In this document: piece after piece, positions 1 through 10,500 of the stretch
Position numbering within the stretch: the first letter of the stretch is position 1
Layout of the letters: each line of letters begins with the position of its first letter
Origin: an uncultured Lachnospiraceae bacterium
Lineage (GTDB): Bacteria > Bacillota > Clostridia > Lachnospirales > Lachnospiraceae
DNA: 49,643 nucleotides
Direction: 5' to 3'
NCBI GenBank assembly: GCA_949132985.1
Contig: CASCGD010000011.1
Span: 1-49,643 of the forward strand
Translations under genes and position numbers: made by a program
Notes under the pieces: model-generated
What the model was told of the DNA's origin: nothing
Database searches by the model: none
Seen by the model: the letters and a program-made list of their open reading frames with translations, nothing else

Positions 1-168
1 ATTCGATACAGTTTCTGCTGCGGCAGCAGTATATGCACCTGCAAAGCGGATTAGGAACATGCCAATTACAGCAACCATCAATGAATTATAATATAGGAAT
101 ATTTCTGTCCGCAGTTTCACAACCCTTTGACCGATTTGTTTTTTGGAGTTGCTTTCTTTATTCCACAT
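1..168 (-). CDS. Partial membrane protein, N-terminal 56 residues
   Basis: The minus strand is open from an ATG at 166-168 through the left edge of the window, so only the N-terminus is visible. It has a lysine/arginine-rich start (MWNKESNSKKQ...) followed by a hydrophobic stretch (LMVAVIGMFLIRFAG) that would form the first membrane helix. This fits the start of a multi-spanning transporter or exporter, but no family can be named. No good Shine-Dalgarno sequence precedes the ATG, so the start is uncertain, and it could be a decayed gene. The frame is closed by a stop just upstream at 196-198. Confidence 0.4.
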   Translation of the reverse strand, partial: MWNKESNSKKQIGQRVVKLRTEIFLYYNSLMVAVIGMFLIRFAGAYTAAAAETVSN

Positions 169-334
169 GGTGGTTGACGCCCAAAAAAAGCTGATTTAGA
201 TTAAAACGAATTAGGAACATTAACTTTATACTACAAGTATAATGACAATCACGCGTTTTTGTGTTAAAGTACAAAATAGAAGGAAAAAAGCAGGCCTGAA
301 AACGAGGAAGGCAGGTCTGGGGGAGGAGAAAACG

Positions 335-472
335 ATGTTTACGATCAGCCGTAGAAGTTATCTGAATCTGGAAAGTCACAAACGTGCGCAGCTCGACCAT
401 GAAGAGCGGAGCACTGATTTTGCGTGTGCAGATAAGATAAGGCTGATACGAAAAGCTGTGATAAGAGAGTAG
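335..472 (+). CDS. Small hypothetical protein, 45 aa
   Basis: The ORF is short, but its ATG is preceded by a strong GGGAGGAG ribosome site at 321-328, which is the main reason to believe it. A longer in-frame start at 242 has no such site. The product is basic and soluble (MFTISRRSYLNLESHK... to ...IRLIRKAVIRE), with no recognisable domain or membrane segment. A TATAAT hexamer at 238-243 could be the -10 of its promoter, although no good -35 is seen. Bases 169-334 otherwise hold no gene. The word ATTAGGAACAT occurs twice nearby, at 50-60 and 210-220. Confidence 0.35.
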   Translation: MFTISRRSYLNLESHKRAQLDHEERSTDFACADKIRLIRKAVIRE

Positions 473-520
473 GCTTGCAGGGATTATAAGGAAGGAAGCA
501 GATTCAAACCATAGATTTTT

Positions 521-570
521 AAAACCGCTTATCTTGTGTGAGGACGCACCGGGTAGGCGGTTTTTGTTTT
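521..570 (+). terminator. Probable intrinsic terminator
   Basis: AAAACCGC at 521-528 pairs with GCGGTTTT at 557-564, followed by TGTTTT. The interior can form a second short stem (GTG...CAC). It lies between the small ORF and rtcB. Confidence 0.6.
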
Positions 571-622
571 AGCGGCAGCATGACGCTGCCCATGCTGGAA
601 AACGAGCAGAAAGGAAGCAAAA

Positions 623-1831
623 ATGAAAGTATTGGAGATCAAAGGAAAGGTGAACACGGCTATTTGTTACGCAAAGGTTGTGGAGGATGAGGCCATTGAG
701 CAGATCCGGCGCATGTGTGACTATCCGATGACGGAAGGCGCAAAGATCTGTATTATGCCGGACGTGCACTCCGGCAGGGGCTGTACGATCGGGACGACGA
801 TGACCATCAGGGATAAAGCAGTCCCGAATGTAGTTGGTGTGGATATCGGCTGCGGTATGTACACCGTGAATCTTGGGAGAGTGCCGATCGATTTTGAAAA
901 GGTCGACGAGGCGGCGCATTTCATTCCCTCCGGAAAAAATGTGTGGGAGGGGCGGCAGGAGCGTTTTGATTTGACGGCGCTTCGATGCTATCGGGAATTG
1001 AGAGATGCCAAACGTCTGGAGCGCTCGCTTGGTACGCTTGGCGGCGGCAACCACTTTATTGAGATTGATGAGGCCACAGACGGCACGTCCTATCTGGTGA
1101 TTCACTCCGGGAGCCGCAATCTCGGCAAACAGGTGGCTGAGCTTTACCAGAGGCTTGCCATAAATTTAAGCAGGGGCTACGGAGATTACCTTGAGAAGCG
1201 CGACGAGATCATCCGCACGTATAAGGAGCAGGGCCGCAGAAAGGAGATTCAGGCGGCGTTAAAGCAGCTCCACTGGCAGGTTTACGAGTCCGAGGCGAGT
1301 ATGCCGGAGGATCTGTGCTATTTATCCGGGAAATATTTGGAGAATTATCTGCACGATGTTGAGATATGTCAGGCATTTGCAAGGAGAAATCGTGAGAGGA
1401 TGGCGGAAATCCTTTTGGAGCGCGCCGGGATGGTCGGAGGAGAGGCATTTCATACGATTCACAATTATATTGATACAGAGGAAATGATTCTGAGAAAAGG
1501 TGCGATTGCAGCTCATGAGGGAGAAAAGGTTCTGATCCCGATCAATATGAGGGACGGAAGCGTGCTTGCGGTCGGAAAAGGGAACCCGGAGTGGAACTAC
1601 TCGGCACCCCACGGGGCAGGGCGGCTGATGTCTAGAACGAAGGCGAAAAGCACCCTCAGCATGGATGAGTACCGGGAGACGATGAAGGGTGTTTATACGA
1701 CTTCTGTTAACGAGCAGACGCTGGACGAGGCACCGATGGCATACAAGTCCCTGGAGGACATTATCGATGTGATCCGGGAGTCAGTGGATGTCATTGACAT
1801 CATGAAGCCCAGGTACAATTTTAAGGCATAG
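623..1831 (+). CDS. rtcB: RNA-splicing ligase RtcB
   Basis: RtcB joins RNA 2',3'-cyclic phosphate (or 3'-phosphate) ends to 5'-OH ends using GTP and Mn2+, and acts in tRNA or RNA repair. The 402-residue length matches bacterial RtcB. Visible hallmarks are the GVDIGCGM metal-site motif with Cys77, the GGGNHFIEI motif, the HSGSRNLG motif, and APHGAGRLMSR, in which His330 aligns with the guanylated histidine. The ATG at 623 is preceded by AAAGGAAGC. No archease gene or RtcR activator is adjacent; the next gene is an XRE-type regulator 47 bp downstream, possibly co-transcribed. All key residues appear intact. Confidence 0.95.
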   Translation: MKVLEIKGKVNTAICYAKVVEDEAIEQIRRMCDYPMTEGAKICIMPDVHSGRGCTIGTTMTIRDKAVPNVVGVDIGCGMYTVNLGRVPIDFEKVDEAAHFIPSGKNVWEGRQERFDLTALRCYRELRDAKRLERSLGTLGGGNHFIEIDEATDGTSYLVIHSGSRNLGKQVAELYQRLAINLSRGYGDYLEKRDEIIRTYKEQGRRKEIQAALKQLHWQVYESEASMPEDLCYLSGKYLENYLHDVEICQAFARRNRERMAEILLERAGMVGGEAFHTIHNYIDTEEMILRKGAIAAHEGEKVLIPINMRDGSVLAVGKGNPEWNYSAPHGAGRLMSRTKAKSTLSMDEYRETMKGVYTTSVNEQTLDEAPMAYKSLEDIIDVIRESVDVIDIMKPRYNFKA

Positions 1832-1878
1832 GAGTAGAGATTGTGCTTCTGCTCCGGGATGCCGGAACGGAGGAAGCA

Positions 1879-2133
1879 ATGATTACAATGCCGGCAATTA
1901 ACATGGCGGCCACGGGAAGAAAGATTAGAAGGCTGAGAGAGGCTGCGGGACTGACGGTGAAGGATTTGCAGAATATATTTGGTTTTGCGACACCGCAGGC
2001 GATATATAAATGGCAGCACGGCGCGGCGATGCCCTCGATAGATAACATGGTTGTGCTGGCGGCTGTATTGGGTGTAACGATCGATGAGATTCTTGTGGTT
2101 GAGAATAATCTGAGCGTGCAGATCAGTGCGTGA
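1879..2133 (+). CDS. XRE-family helix-turn-helix regulator, 84 aa
   Basis: This is a single-domain Cro/C1-type DNA-binding protein. The segment GRKIRRLREAAGLTVKDLQ followed by FGFATPQAIYKWQHG and MPSIDNMVVLAAVLGVTIDEIL gives the five-helix HTH_3 pattern. I chose the ATG at 1879 because CGGAGGAAG (1868-1876) sits directly before it; an upstream GTG at 1843 has no ribosome site. No ligand-binding domain follows. It lies just downstream of rtcB and is followed by a terminator, so the pair could form one transcript. Its target is unknown. Confidence 0.85.
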   Translation: MITMPAINMAATGRKIRRLREAAGLTVKDLQNIFGFATPQAIYKWQHGAAMPSIDNMVVLAAVLGVTIDEILVVENNLSVQISA

Positions 2134-2137
2134 CAAC

Positions 2138-2165
2138 GAAAGAGAGCTAAAAACGGCTCTTTTTT
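2138..2165 (+). terminator. Intrinsic terminator after the rtcB-XRE pair
   Basis: AAAGAGAGC pairs with GCTCTTTTT (one G-T pair) around a TAAAAAC loop, ending in a T run, 5 bp after the XRE stop. Confidence 0.8.
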
Positions 2166-2249
2166 GTTGTCAGAATAAAATTTTGAAGATATAATGAAGC
2201 TATTATGATATGAGCAAAATCGGGCGTTGTCCCGATGAAGGAGCATGGG

Positions 2250-2366
2250 ATGAAACATATTTATATTGTCCGACACGGTCAGACTGTGTGGAATGTGAAA
2301 AATATAATATGCGGAATCTGGTGTGAAAATTGCGTAGTATGGCGCTATGATTTTGAAGAAGGTTAA
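2250..2366 (+). pseudogene. Truncated histidine phosphatase (phosphoglycerate mutase-like) remnant
   Basis: An ATG at 2250 with GGAG upstream begins MKHIYIVRHGQTVWNVKN, the typical N-terminus of the histidine phosphatase superfamily, including the RHG motif with the phospho-acceptor histidine. Similarity ends after about 20 residues and the frame stops at 2366 after 38 codons. Intact family members are around 200 residues, so the catalytic core has been lost, presumably by deletion. The next small gene starts 3 bp further on, so expression of the stub could still provide a leader. The assignment rests only on the short N-terminal motif. Confidence 0.6.
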
Positions 2367-2369
2367 ATT

Positions 2370-2600
2370 ATGGGCTATTTGATTTCAGAGACAACACGTG
2401 TGGAGCGGGAGAAAATCGTTGCGGATTCCTTGGGCAATATCAGTGCGGGCTGTGACGGCTGCATGGCCGGGCTGGTGGAGATGTATCAGGATTACATTGA
2501 CGGAAAAAAGGAGCTGCGGGAGATTAACATGGAGTTTTGTGCCAGATATGTGAAGAGCGATGATATGCCGGGGAGAAGCGGCTGCGGATATCAAAGGTAG
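2370..2600 (+). CDS. Small CDGC-motif protein, 76 aa
   Basis: Short, soluble, mostly helical protein with a central CDGC motif (residues about 29-32, in NISAGCDGCMAGLVEMY) and two further cysteines near the C-terminus. The pattern (ISETTR.EREKIVADSLGNI...CDGC...YIDGKKELREIN) resembles small hypothetical proteins I recall from Lachnospiraceae genomes; I cannot assign a function. The ATG at 2370 follows AGAAGG with good spacing, 3 bp after the stop of the mutase remnant. The two vicinal Cys pairs could bind metal or be redox active, but this is speculation. Confidence 0.65.
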   Translation: MGYLISETTRVEREKIVADSLGNISAGCDGCMAGLVEMYQDYIDGKKELREINMEFCARYVKSDDMPGRSGCGYQR

Positions 2601-2901
2601 CGGTGCTCAGAAGAAAAAGTTCCTTGCATGTCTGGTTAAGGGATGCTATACTTTTTCCAAAGCAAACAGTTCTTCCTGTATGTGAAGAATATCTTTTCCA
2701 TTATATAAAGACAGCATAGGCTGTTTTGTCAAAGAAGTCTAAATAATATTCTAAACGGAAAATCTTGCTTTTATTTCAAATTATTTCATAAGGGCAGGGT
2801 TTTCGCATGAAAAGGCTTGCGACCCGGGATGGGTGTATTGTTTCTTTCATTCCGGCATCTTGTACATACGCGATCCTGCCAAAAACAAAGGAGGAAAACG
2901 T
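2601..2901 (+). other. Intergenic region without a confident gene
   Basis: There is no convincing coding sequence on either strand. A 30-codon open stretch on the minus strand (about 2660-2740, containing MLSLYNGKDILHIQEELF) ends in a stop and may be gene debris. A strong AAAGGAGG ribosome site at 2888-2894 serves the next gene. Confidence 0.4.
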
Positions 2902-3759
2902 ATGAGTGGTAACAGAGAGTATCGGAGCGATGTGTTTAGCCTGCTGTTTCGGGAAAAGAGTCGGGCGCTGGAACTGTACAATGCACTGAACGGGTCAAAG
3001 TACGACGATCCGGAGCAGGTGGAAACCGTGGAGCTGGGAAATGGTGGGATATCGCTGAGTGTGCGGAGTGATGCGTCCTTTATTTTGGGTGCGGAACTGA
3101 ATATTTACGAACACCAGTCAACCGTCTGTCCGAATATGCCGCTGCGCTGCCTGGTGTATTTTACGACGATCATCCATGGCAGATTCTGGAATAGAAATAT
3201 TTATGGGAAAACACAATTTAAGATACCAACGCCGCGTTTTGTGGTTTTTTACAACGGAACGGAGGATGCGCCAGCGCAGTGCAGGCTCAAGCTGTCGGAT
3301 GCGTTTGAGAATGGGGTAAAGGAGCCGGAGCTGGAACTGACTTGTCAGGTATATAACATTAACGAAGGCAAAAATCCGGAGCTGCTCACAAAGAGTCCGA
3401 CGTTGAAGGGTTATATGTATCTGGTGGATTTGGTGCAGGAGTTTGAGGAGGAAACAGGCTATGTTGATCTGGCGGGAGCAGTTGAGCTTGCGGTAAAGCA
3501 ATGTATCAGGGAAAATGTGTTAAAGGATTTTTTGCAGGAGCATTATGCGGAGGTGATTAAGATGATGCAGTGGGATTTTACATTTGAACATCAGCTGGAG
3601 ATGGAACATGAAGAAGGAAGAGAAGAAGGAAGAGAAGAAGAGCGTTTGCGGGCAATTCAGAATATGATAAGGTATGAGATTTCAAAAGAACAGATTCTTC
3701 AGGACTATTCTGAGGAAGAATATGAAAGAGCGCAAGCCAGTCGGATTGCGATAAGATAA
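2902..3759 (+). CDS. Rpn/PD-(D/E)XK nuclease-family protein (transposase-like)
   Basis: A 285-residue protein of the Rpn (recombination-promoting nuclease)/'PD-(D/E)XK nuclease family transposase' group, multi-copy in gut Firmicutes. Features seen are an N-terminal YRSDVFSLLFREKSRALELYNALNGS segment, the core with LGAELNIYEHQSTV (a candidate for the E-x-Q part of the nuclease site), TPRFVVFYNGTE, LELTCQVYNIN, and a C-terminal acidic/arginine coiled coil (EEGREEGREEERLRA). The ATG at 2902 is chosen because AAAGGAGG precedes it; an upstream in-frame start adds 23 unlikely residues. Family members are linked to RecA-independent recombination, but whether this copy is active is unknown. A 95-bp inverted-repeat element follows 13 bp downstream. 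Confidence 0.8.
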   Translation: MSGNREYRSDVFSLLFREKSRALELYNALNGSKYDDPEQVETVELGNGGISLSVRSDASFILGAELNIYEHQSTVCPNMPLRCLVYFTTIIHGRFWNRNIYGKTQFKIPTPRFVVFYNGTEDAPAQCRLKLSDAFENGVKEPELELTCQVYNINEGKNPELLTKSPTLKGYMYLVDLVQEFEEETGYVDLAGAVELAVKQCIRENVLKDFLQEHYAEVIKMMQWDFTFEHQLEMEHEEGREEGREEERLRAIQNMIRYEISKEQILQDYSEEEYERAQASRIAIR

Positions 3760-3772
3760 ACATAAGCAATTG

Positions 3773-3867
3773 TTATACTCACGAGCGAGGAACCTTACCA
3801 TCATCGTATAGTAGCTGAGCGCTCGTGAGTCTGGTGAATTGGCAAATTTAAGTGCTCGTGAGTATAA
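3773..3867. repeat. 95-bp element with perfect 14-bp terminal inverted repeats
   Basis: TTATACTCACGAGC at 3773-3786 is the exact reverse complement of GCTCGTGAGTATAA at 3854-3867. A third partial copy, GCTCGTGAGT, lies inside at 3821-3830. The interior has no ORF. It resembles a miniature inverted-repeat element or a multi-state hairpin. No clear target duplication is visible. Confidence 0.7.
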
Positions 3868-4005
3868 ATTTCCAGGCCGCGAACATTTCTATGTGTCCAT
3901 CTTAAGGAACAACTCTTGCTTAAATTTTCAACAAAAATAATTCAGGCAGGAGATGCGGAAAATACATATGCCCCGCGTGCTCCTGCGAAGCAAAGGAGGA
4001 ATGCG

Positions 4006-4140
4006 ATGCGGGAAAAGCAGCAGAAAATTTTCAGACTCGATGTAAGTGCCGGAAATTTTAGTGTTGTGGCAAAGTTTTTTCGGAAATTTCTTTCGAAATT
4101 CAAAAAAGATGCCTGTCTGCGCATGTGTCTTTTTGCGTGA
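4006..4140 (+). CDS. Possible small basic protein, 44 aa
   Basis: The ORF has a near-ideal AAAGGAGGA ribosome site at 3992-4000, 5 bp before the ATG at 4006. An overlapping ATG at 4001 in another frame gives only 14 codons. The product (MREKQQKIFRLDV...FFRKFLSKFKKDACLRM...) is strongly basic with an amphipathic helix-like C-terminal half; no family is recognised. It sits in an 814-bp gap between the Rpn-like gene and the giant surface-protein gene. The region 4141-4300 after it holds no visible gene. Confidence 0.35.
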   Translation: MREKQQKIFRLDVSAGNFSVVAKFFRKFLSKFKKDACLRMCLFA

Positions 4141-4300
4141 TATAGACATTGGTTGATGTCGTTCAAGTAAAAAGAGGTCTTCCTTAGAACGGTTAATCTT
4201 ATCATCATTTCAGAGTCACATAAAGTGTATGTTACATTCATAATCTATTGTCTTTTTGTCAAAAAACTGTCTTAAAATGACCATTTATAGGCGTTGGTTT

Positions 4301-4309
4301 TGATATAAT
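4301..4309 (+). promoter_or_regulatory. Extended -10 promoter candidate for the giant surface-protein gene
   Basis: TGATATAAT is a TGn-extended -10 (TATAAT at 4304-4309). There is no good -35 at 17 bp. It would give a leader of about 250 nt before the ATG at 4574; I saw no c-di-GMP aptamer in that leader. Confidence 0.5.
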
Positions 4310-4573
4310 TTTTTTCAAAAAATCTCCAAATGGGTATAAAGAAAAAATCAAATCGACCGAAATATAAAGAAATCTATACGTGGGTGAGGTCTGCATTTTT
4401 TTAAAGAATTGTCAGACGATATACCATTTTTATATATAGTTATAGTTACAGTTCAGGTATGGCCTGCGAGAAACGGTTCAAGGAAAAGCATGCGATGGTT
4501 AAACTGTGACGGTATGTTCGGAATCATGGTCGATGTCCGAAGTAAAAAAGCAAGCGAAAGGATGGCGGGGATT

Positions 4574-7500
4574 ATGTACAAGGATGTCAAGAAGAAACTA
4601 TTGGCGGTTGCGTTAAGTATTTGTATGGTCATCTGCATCGTGGAGATTGCTCCACGCGTGCAGGCAGCGGCCGGTGCCACAGTGTTGACAGTTGAGGCAA
4701 CGTATGGTGGACAGGGAGATGTAGAAACCTTTACTGTAGAATTGGACGCGACGAGTTTCACCTATAATGGAAATCCACAGAGTCCAAAAATTACAAGAAT
4801 TACAGGCAATACAGAGGGAACACAGGATGTGACTCTGTTTAGTTTGGGTGTGCCGGATTCCGTTGAGCAGGGTACGTATACCGCCACGCTTCAGCCAAGT
4901 GATAGTGGCTGGGAGTTTAAGCAGGGTAGCACGATTACGACAGAGTATGAGATCAAGGCAGCTCCAATTTCGTATATTGAGGCAAGGACGACAGAAACGC
5001 CTGTGGTGGATTATACGGGCAGCGTAGCCGTGCCGGATAAAAGCAGTGTGATAGTTGTGATCAATGGGAATACAACATTAAATGCTGATCAGTTTGAAAT
5101 TGTAGGAGCGCAGAGCACGGTCGGGACGGCAACTGCGAAGGTGAACGTTACAGACAAAAACTATGAGCAGGGTGCCGTTGTGTCAAATGACATCAGCTAT
5201 ATTATCGCTTACAATCTTGGGAACACAAACGCGAACAGAGGACCGGTTGGCAGGCTGGACAATGCAAATCTGAACTATACGCCTGGCACGCCGATAGCAG
5301 ATCCGGTTGCGACGTTTGCGCAGGGCGGCAATGCTCCGGTTCTTACGGTGAGTCGAACAAATAATCCGGGCAATATGTTTTCAATACAGTATAACAGATT
5401 AACGTTGGATGCGTCCGGAAATGTCACGAACCGCACGCCGGTAAATGGTGCGTTGGCGAATGCGGGGGAGTACGAGATGGTGGTGGCACCTGTAAGTCCG
5501 ATTACACTGGTGGGCAGCAGCTATTTTACCGGCACCTTTGCGGCACGGTTCTCGGTTCAGCGTATTGGTGTCGGTTCCCTGATTGTATCGGCGAACGATG
5601 CCTTTAATATCTCACATGACTTAAACGGAGCGAATGCATTTCGGCTGAAATTGCCGTACAGCAACAGGGATTCAGAGGGAAAGGTACATCCGACGAACAT
5701 TGTAGTGAGGACGGGGCAGGCGGCGGGCAGCCCAATTCTCCCGCAGTCGGATTATACGATTACTTATTTAAATGATGATCAGCCTGGTGTGGCAACGATG
5801 ATCATTACGCCAAATGCTGATACGGACTATACGGGGAGTATAACGATTTCTTATGATATTACAAGCTCTCTTTATATGGAGAAGACGGTGATCATTGGAG
5901 AAAACGGCGGAACGATCGTTGCGGAAAATCGGGAAGAACCGAAAATCGTTTATGATGGTCAGTGTCATACCGTCGATACGATAAACAGCGAGGTATACGC
6001 CGATGGCAGAAACAAAAAGCTAAATTACGGAGAAAAGAGAGACTACACACTCGCTGTTGAGTATTGGGACGGACAGAACTATCAGCCGATTACGGATAGC
6101 AACCGGGAGAAACTGGCGGAGGTTGGCCGGAAAAGGATTGTTATCACAGGACATAACACCTATGAGGGACAGACCGGTTACCAACTATTTTATATAGAAC
6201 CAGTAGATCTCTCGATTCCGGAAAACCGGGCGAAGTGTAAGCTGGAGATGGATCCTTCTACTTATTATTATAATGGATCTGAGATTACACCGAATTTTAG
6301 CTTCTATTATAATAATGTATTAGTCGGCACGAAGGATGACCCGCAGGGCAACTTCACGGTGAGTGTGGAGAACGCTACAAATGCGGGGAAGGATGCAAAG
6401 CTGTCGCTGAATATGACCGGTACGAATTTTACAGGTACTTATGAAACGACGTTCGAGATCCTGCCGCTGCCGATCAATAGTCTGGCAATTGATGGTACGT
6501 ATACTTATAACGGCAGGGAGCAGACCCCGGTCTACAAAATTAAGCTAGCGGCAAATGACGTTGATTATACGTTAGTTGAAGGCCGGGACTATCGGGTGGT
6601 CGGATACCGGGCGGGCAACACCGGTTCCTTTGAAGAAGCAAAACCGGTAGAGGCTGGTACCTACGGCTCGCGAATCGAGATCACTACGAACAATATCAGC
6701 AGTGGGTCGGGTTATATGGACACACGCAACTTTACGATCAGGAAATGCAACATTGCTGATTTGCCGATTGCCATTGACCCGGCGGAGCTGACAGATTCAG
6801 GGCAGGCGGGTGGAAACAATGAGGTCGCATGGAACGGCGGGGAGACAAGACCGGGGATTATTGGTGTGCCGTCATATATGCAGACATCGGATTATGAAGT
6901 GACTTATGAGAATAACTCGACGGTGAGTGCGACTACTGGAAGCGCATTGATTCATGTAAAAGCCAGTGCAGGCAGCGTGAACTTCACGGGGCAAAAAGAC
7001 ATTCGCTTTACGATTGTGAGCCGTGACTTAAACGAGGGTGAGGTTCAGTTTGAGGTTACGAAAACGGGTACGGGAACGAGACCGCCATATACGTTACGAC
7101 TGAATGTAATCGATACGGGTCGAACGGGCAGTCAGGTACTGTCAATGGGAACGGACTATGACATCAATGAGATATTATATTATGATGATGTGGCAGGACA
7201 ATGGGAGAAGTTGCAGCCGTCGACAGATTATACCGAGACAATAGCAACTAATTCTGTTTCGAGCCTGATGCGTGCGGGTAAGTATCAAGTTACGATCGAG
7301 GGCAAAAATGACTATCGGGGAACAAAAATAGCGGCTGACGTTACTTGCGGTACAGATATTTCCGCTTATGTTGCGCGGATTACAAGCCGTATGAGTAGTG
7401 GAAGTCAGTTCAGCACGCCCTATGACGGAACTAACCAGTATCCGACAGATTTTGAGCTTCGGACAGAGGACGGTAATCAGCAGGTGCCTGGTATCACGTA

Positions 7501-10500
7501 TTCGAGCGATCCGGCTAATACGGATTTTACGATTGCGTACTTCCGTAACGATACATTCTGGGATATGAATAAGGATGCCGGCACGATTTATGTTATTGCA
7601 GTCGGGGAGCCGACAAAAGGGTATTTTGGCAGAACCACATACTATAATAGGGACGGAAGCTATTATGTGATTACTCCGGTGAAATGGGATTCGACGAATT
7701 TTCGGATAACGGTTCGGGATGAAAATAACATAATTTATCTGCCGGGCGGTGATACGCCAAAGCCTGAGCTTGTGTTGGAATTTAAGACCGGAGCAGTCAG
7801 CGGTGGTGCGGCTGTCTGGGAGGTTTTGGAGGAGAACCGGGATTATACGACGGTGTATAACAGCCGAGAGCCGGACAGCACGCTTGGCAATGATCTCACA
7901 TCTGCCGGTCCGAAAAGGGTTACGATAACTGGTACCAGGAATTTTGAAGGGAATGAGACATTCCAGAATTATAGGGTGCAGCAGAGGAAGATCAGTGATC
8001 CGGAAATCAGAGTCAGCACGGACAACGTTAACTATGGAAATTTGACAAGTGTGCAGTTTGAAATTGATCATCTCGGCACGTTGCTCGTGGAGGATGTAGA
8101 TTATACGAAACAACAGGAACGGGATTCGGTGAATGGATTGAATCCGATTCCGAATGACACATCGGCTGGTGAGCGGCCCGGATTTCATGTTTTCTACACC
8201 ATAAAAGGTAAGGGAAATTATATGGGAGAACGCCGGGAGCGTGTCGATGTTGATATTGTTGATTTGTCAGTGGGAAGAGCAGTCTTTGCGGATTCGGCGG
8301 AGAGTGCAAAGCCGGGGCAGTATTATGTCATTTGGAACCAAGATGAACTTTTGATAGAGAATCCCATGATACCGGTGACCCAGAGAGACCCGATCAAGCC
8401 TGAAAACTTTACGATTATGTATAAGATATCGGAGACCAGAGCGGTATCGCTTCCGAAAGCGTCCAGTGGACCGCATGCCCCTGCAAATCCTGCTTATGAG
8501 ATTGTTGTGAACGGATATGGAACAAATAAGGCACCCGGGAATAATGGTGATAACTTTGTCACTATTCTGGGCCTTGAGGCCGGTGGCTACAGCGGAGAGC
8601 GCCAGCTTCAGTTTACGCTCTATACGAATATTGAGGGCGCGACGACTACCGACACGAGTCTAATAAAGGACGGTGGCGTGATTGCAAAGCCGAATTGGAT
8701 GGAGACATTTGAAAAGGCGGGCGAGAAGGGGCTGTTATCGCTGAACCAGGTATCTGTCGATGAGGGTGGAACGATCAATCCGAACGAGTACACGTTGGAC
8801 TGGGATGCTACCTTTGACCCGGCAAATCCGGGAATTGGCAGCTGGACGGTGCGGGTCATTGGTTCGCAGGCGGGAGCCCACTGCTATTACGGAACGATTA
8901 CGATTCGATTTAGGGTTGTAAACGGCATTCAGGATGCGGTGATAAGCGTAGGAGGTTCAAATGCCATTCCGTACAAGGGACCGGACAATCCGGTTACCGT
9001 TACTGCTTCCGGAGTAAATTTCAGAGTAACGGATTCAGATGGAAAAGAACTTTCGCCTGGCAGAGACTATGAGATTCTCGGATATACCGGGAATGACAGA
9101 ATCGGGGAGGCGACCGTTACCATACAGGGTATCGGGAATTATTCCGGAACAGTAGACCATAAGTTCAGGGTGACGTATCCGATTAATTCGCTTGTAGTAT
9201 TTATGCAGGAACCGGATGGCGGTTACGTGAACCGAAAGAATCAGAACGTAACATACAGCTATACGGGTTCGCCCATTGAGCCGGGCATTATGCTGTACTG
9301 TCCGCTGGATTTTCCTGCAAATGCGACGGATGAAGACTATTTGAAGGGGGTTCCGCTTGGCTCGGAGCTGTACGCGCTTGAGTATCAGAACAATATTCAT
9401 TCGGGTACCGGTACGGTTGTTATAAAGGATTGTCCATATTTTACAGATGCCAGTGCAAATGCGCAGCGGGGTGTGACGTTCTCAATCAAGGAAGGCAGTA
9501 TCGAGCCGCCGCCTGAGGGAACGGTAAGCTATACGAGTACAAAATACCCGAATGTAGAGCATATTGTGGCTCCGTATACCGGAGAGCATTACACCGCGGC
9601 AGATTTAGGAATCGAACTCACGGATAAGGGCGAAAAATTACAGGAGAATGTGGATTATTACATTTATTATGACGGCGATATGCAGAATGTATCTGATCCA
9701 ACGAATAAGCCGAAGATCACATTCTCTGGAGTCGGCAATTATGAGGGCTCCCGGCATGAGATTGAGTTTGAGATTGCGGCAAAATCGTTGAAGGACACGG
9801 AGATTACGGTAGATCCGGTTACGATGTCCTACACGGATCAGGCGTCTGAGCAGACGATCATTCGTTTGATGAATGTTCAGCTTCGAACACCTACAGGCAG
9901 TATAAGAAAGCTGTCACTAGGAACGGATTTTGAGATTGTTAATTATTTTAGTGATCCGCAGTGCAATCGTCCTGTAACAGCGGCAAACGGTATCCCGGGT
10001 GAGAATGGAAACTATTATATTCCTACTGCGCAGGGTACCTATTATGCCAGAATTAACGGTATTGGAAACTTTACGAATACCCGTGAGATCACCATAGAGA
10101 TTACAAAAAAGGATCTCTCAAATGACATCAAAATTAATTTTATTTCATCAGCGGATTCAGACTGCAACATTGACAATTCGGGTGAGCCGGACTGTACTTA
10201 CAATGGCAGGGCACATGAACCGTCAGTGAATGTAACTTATGGAAAGAATAATACGCCGTTGCGGGAGGGGAATGATTATACGGTTTCTTATGTAGATAAT
10301 GTGAATGCAGGAACCGCAAAGGTGATTGTTCTCATGGCAGCGAGCGGAAATTATGAAGGAGAGTTTTCACGCACCTTTACAATTAAACCTAAGAATATTC
10401 AGCAAATTGAGGGCGGAACGGTTCATTACTCAGCCCTTGAGGAGTCCTACCGGTTTGATCCGGACCACATTATATCGATCAAACCGGATATTACGGTTAC

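Noticed and set aside
3773-3867. CRISPR array
   Set aside because: The three arms are inverted and direct copies without regular spacers; no cas genes nearby.
4310-4573. Possible c-di-GMP riboswitch before the giant surface-protein gene
   Set aside because: No GEMM-type conserved segments could be found, only an A/T-rich leader.
7175-8188. 337-codon open frame on the minus strand within the giant gene
   Set aside because: It lies entirely antisense inside a repeat-rich coding region and its translation is low-complexity with no motif or ribosome site; a shadow.
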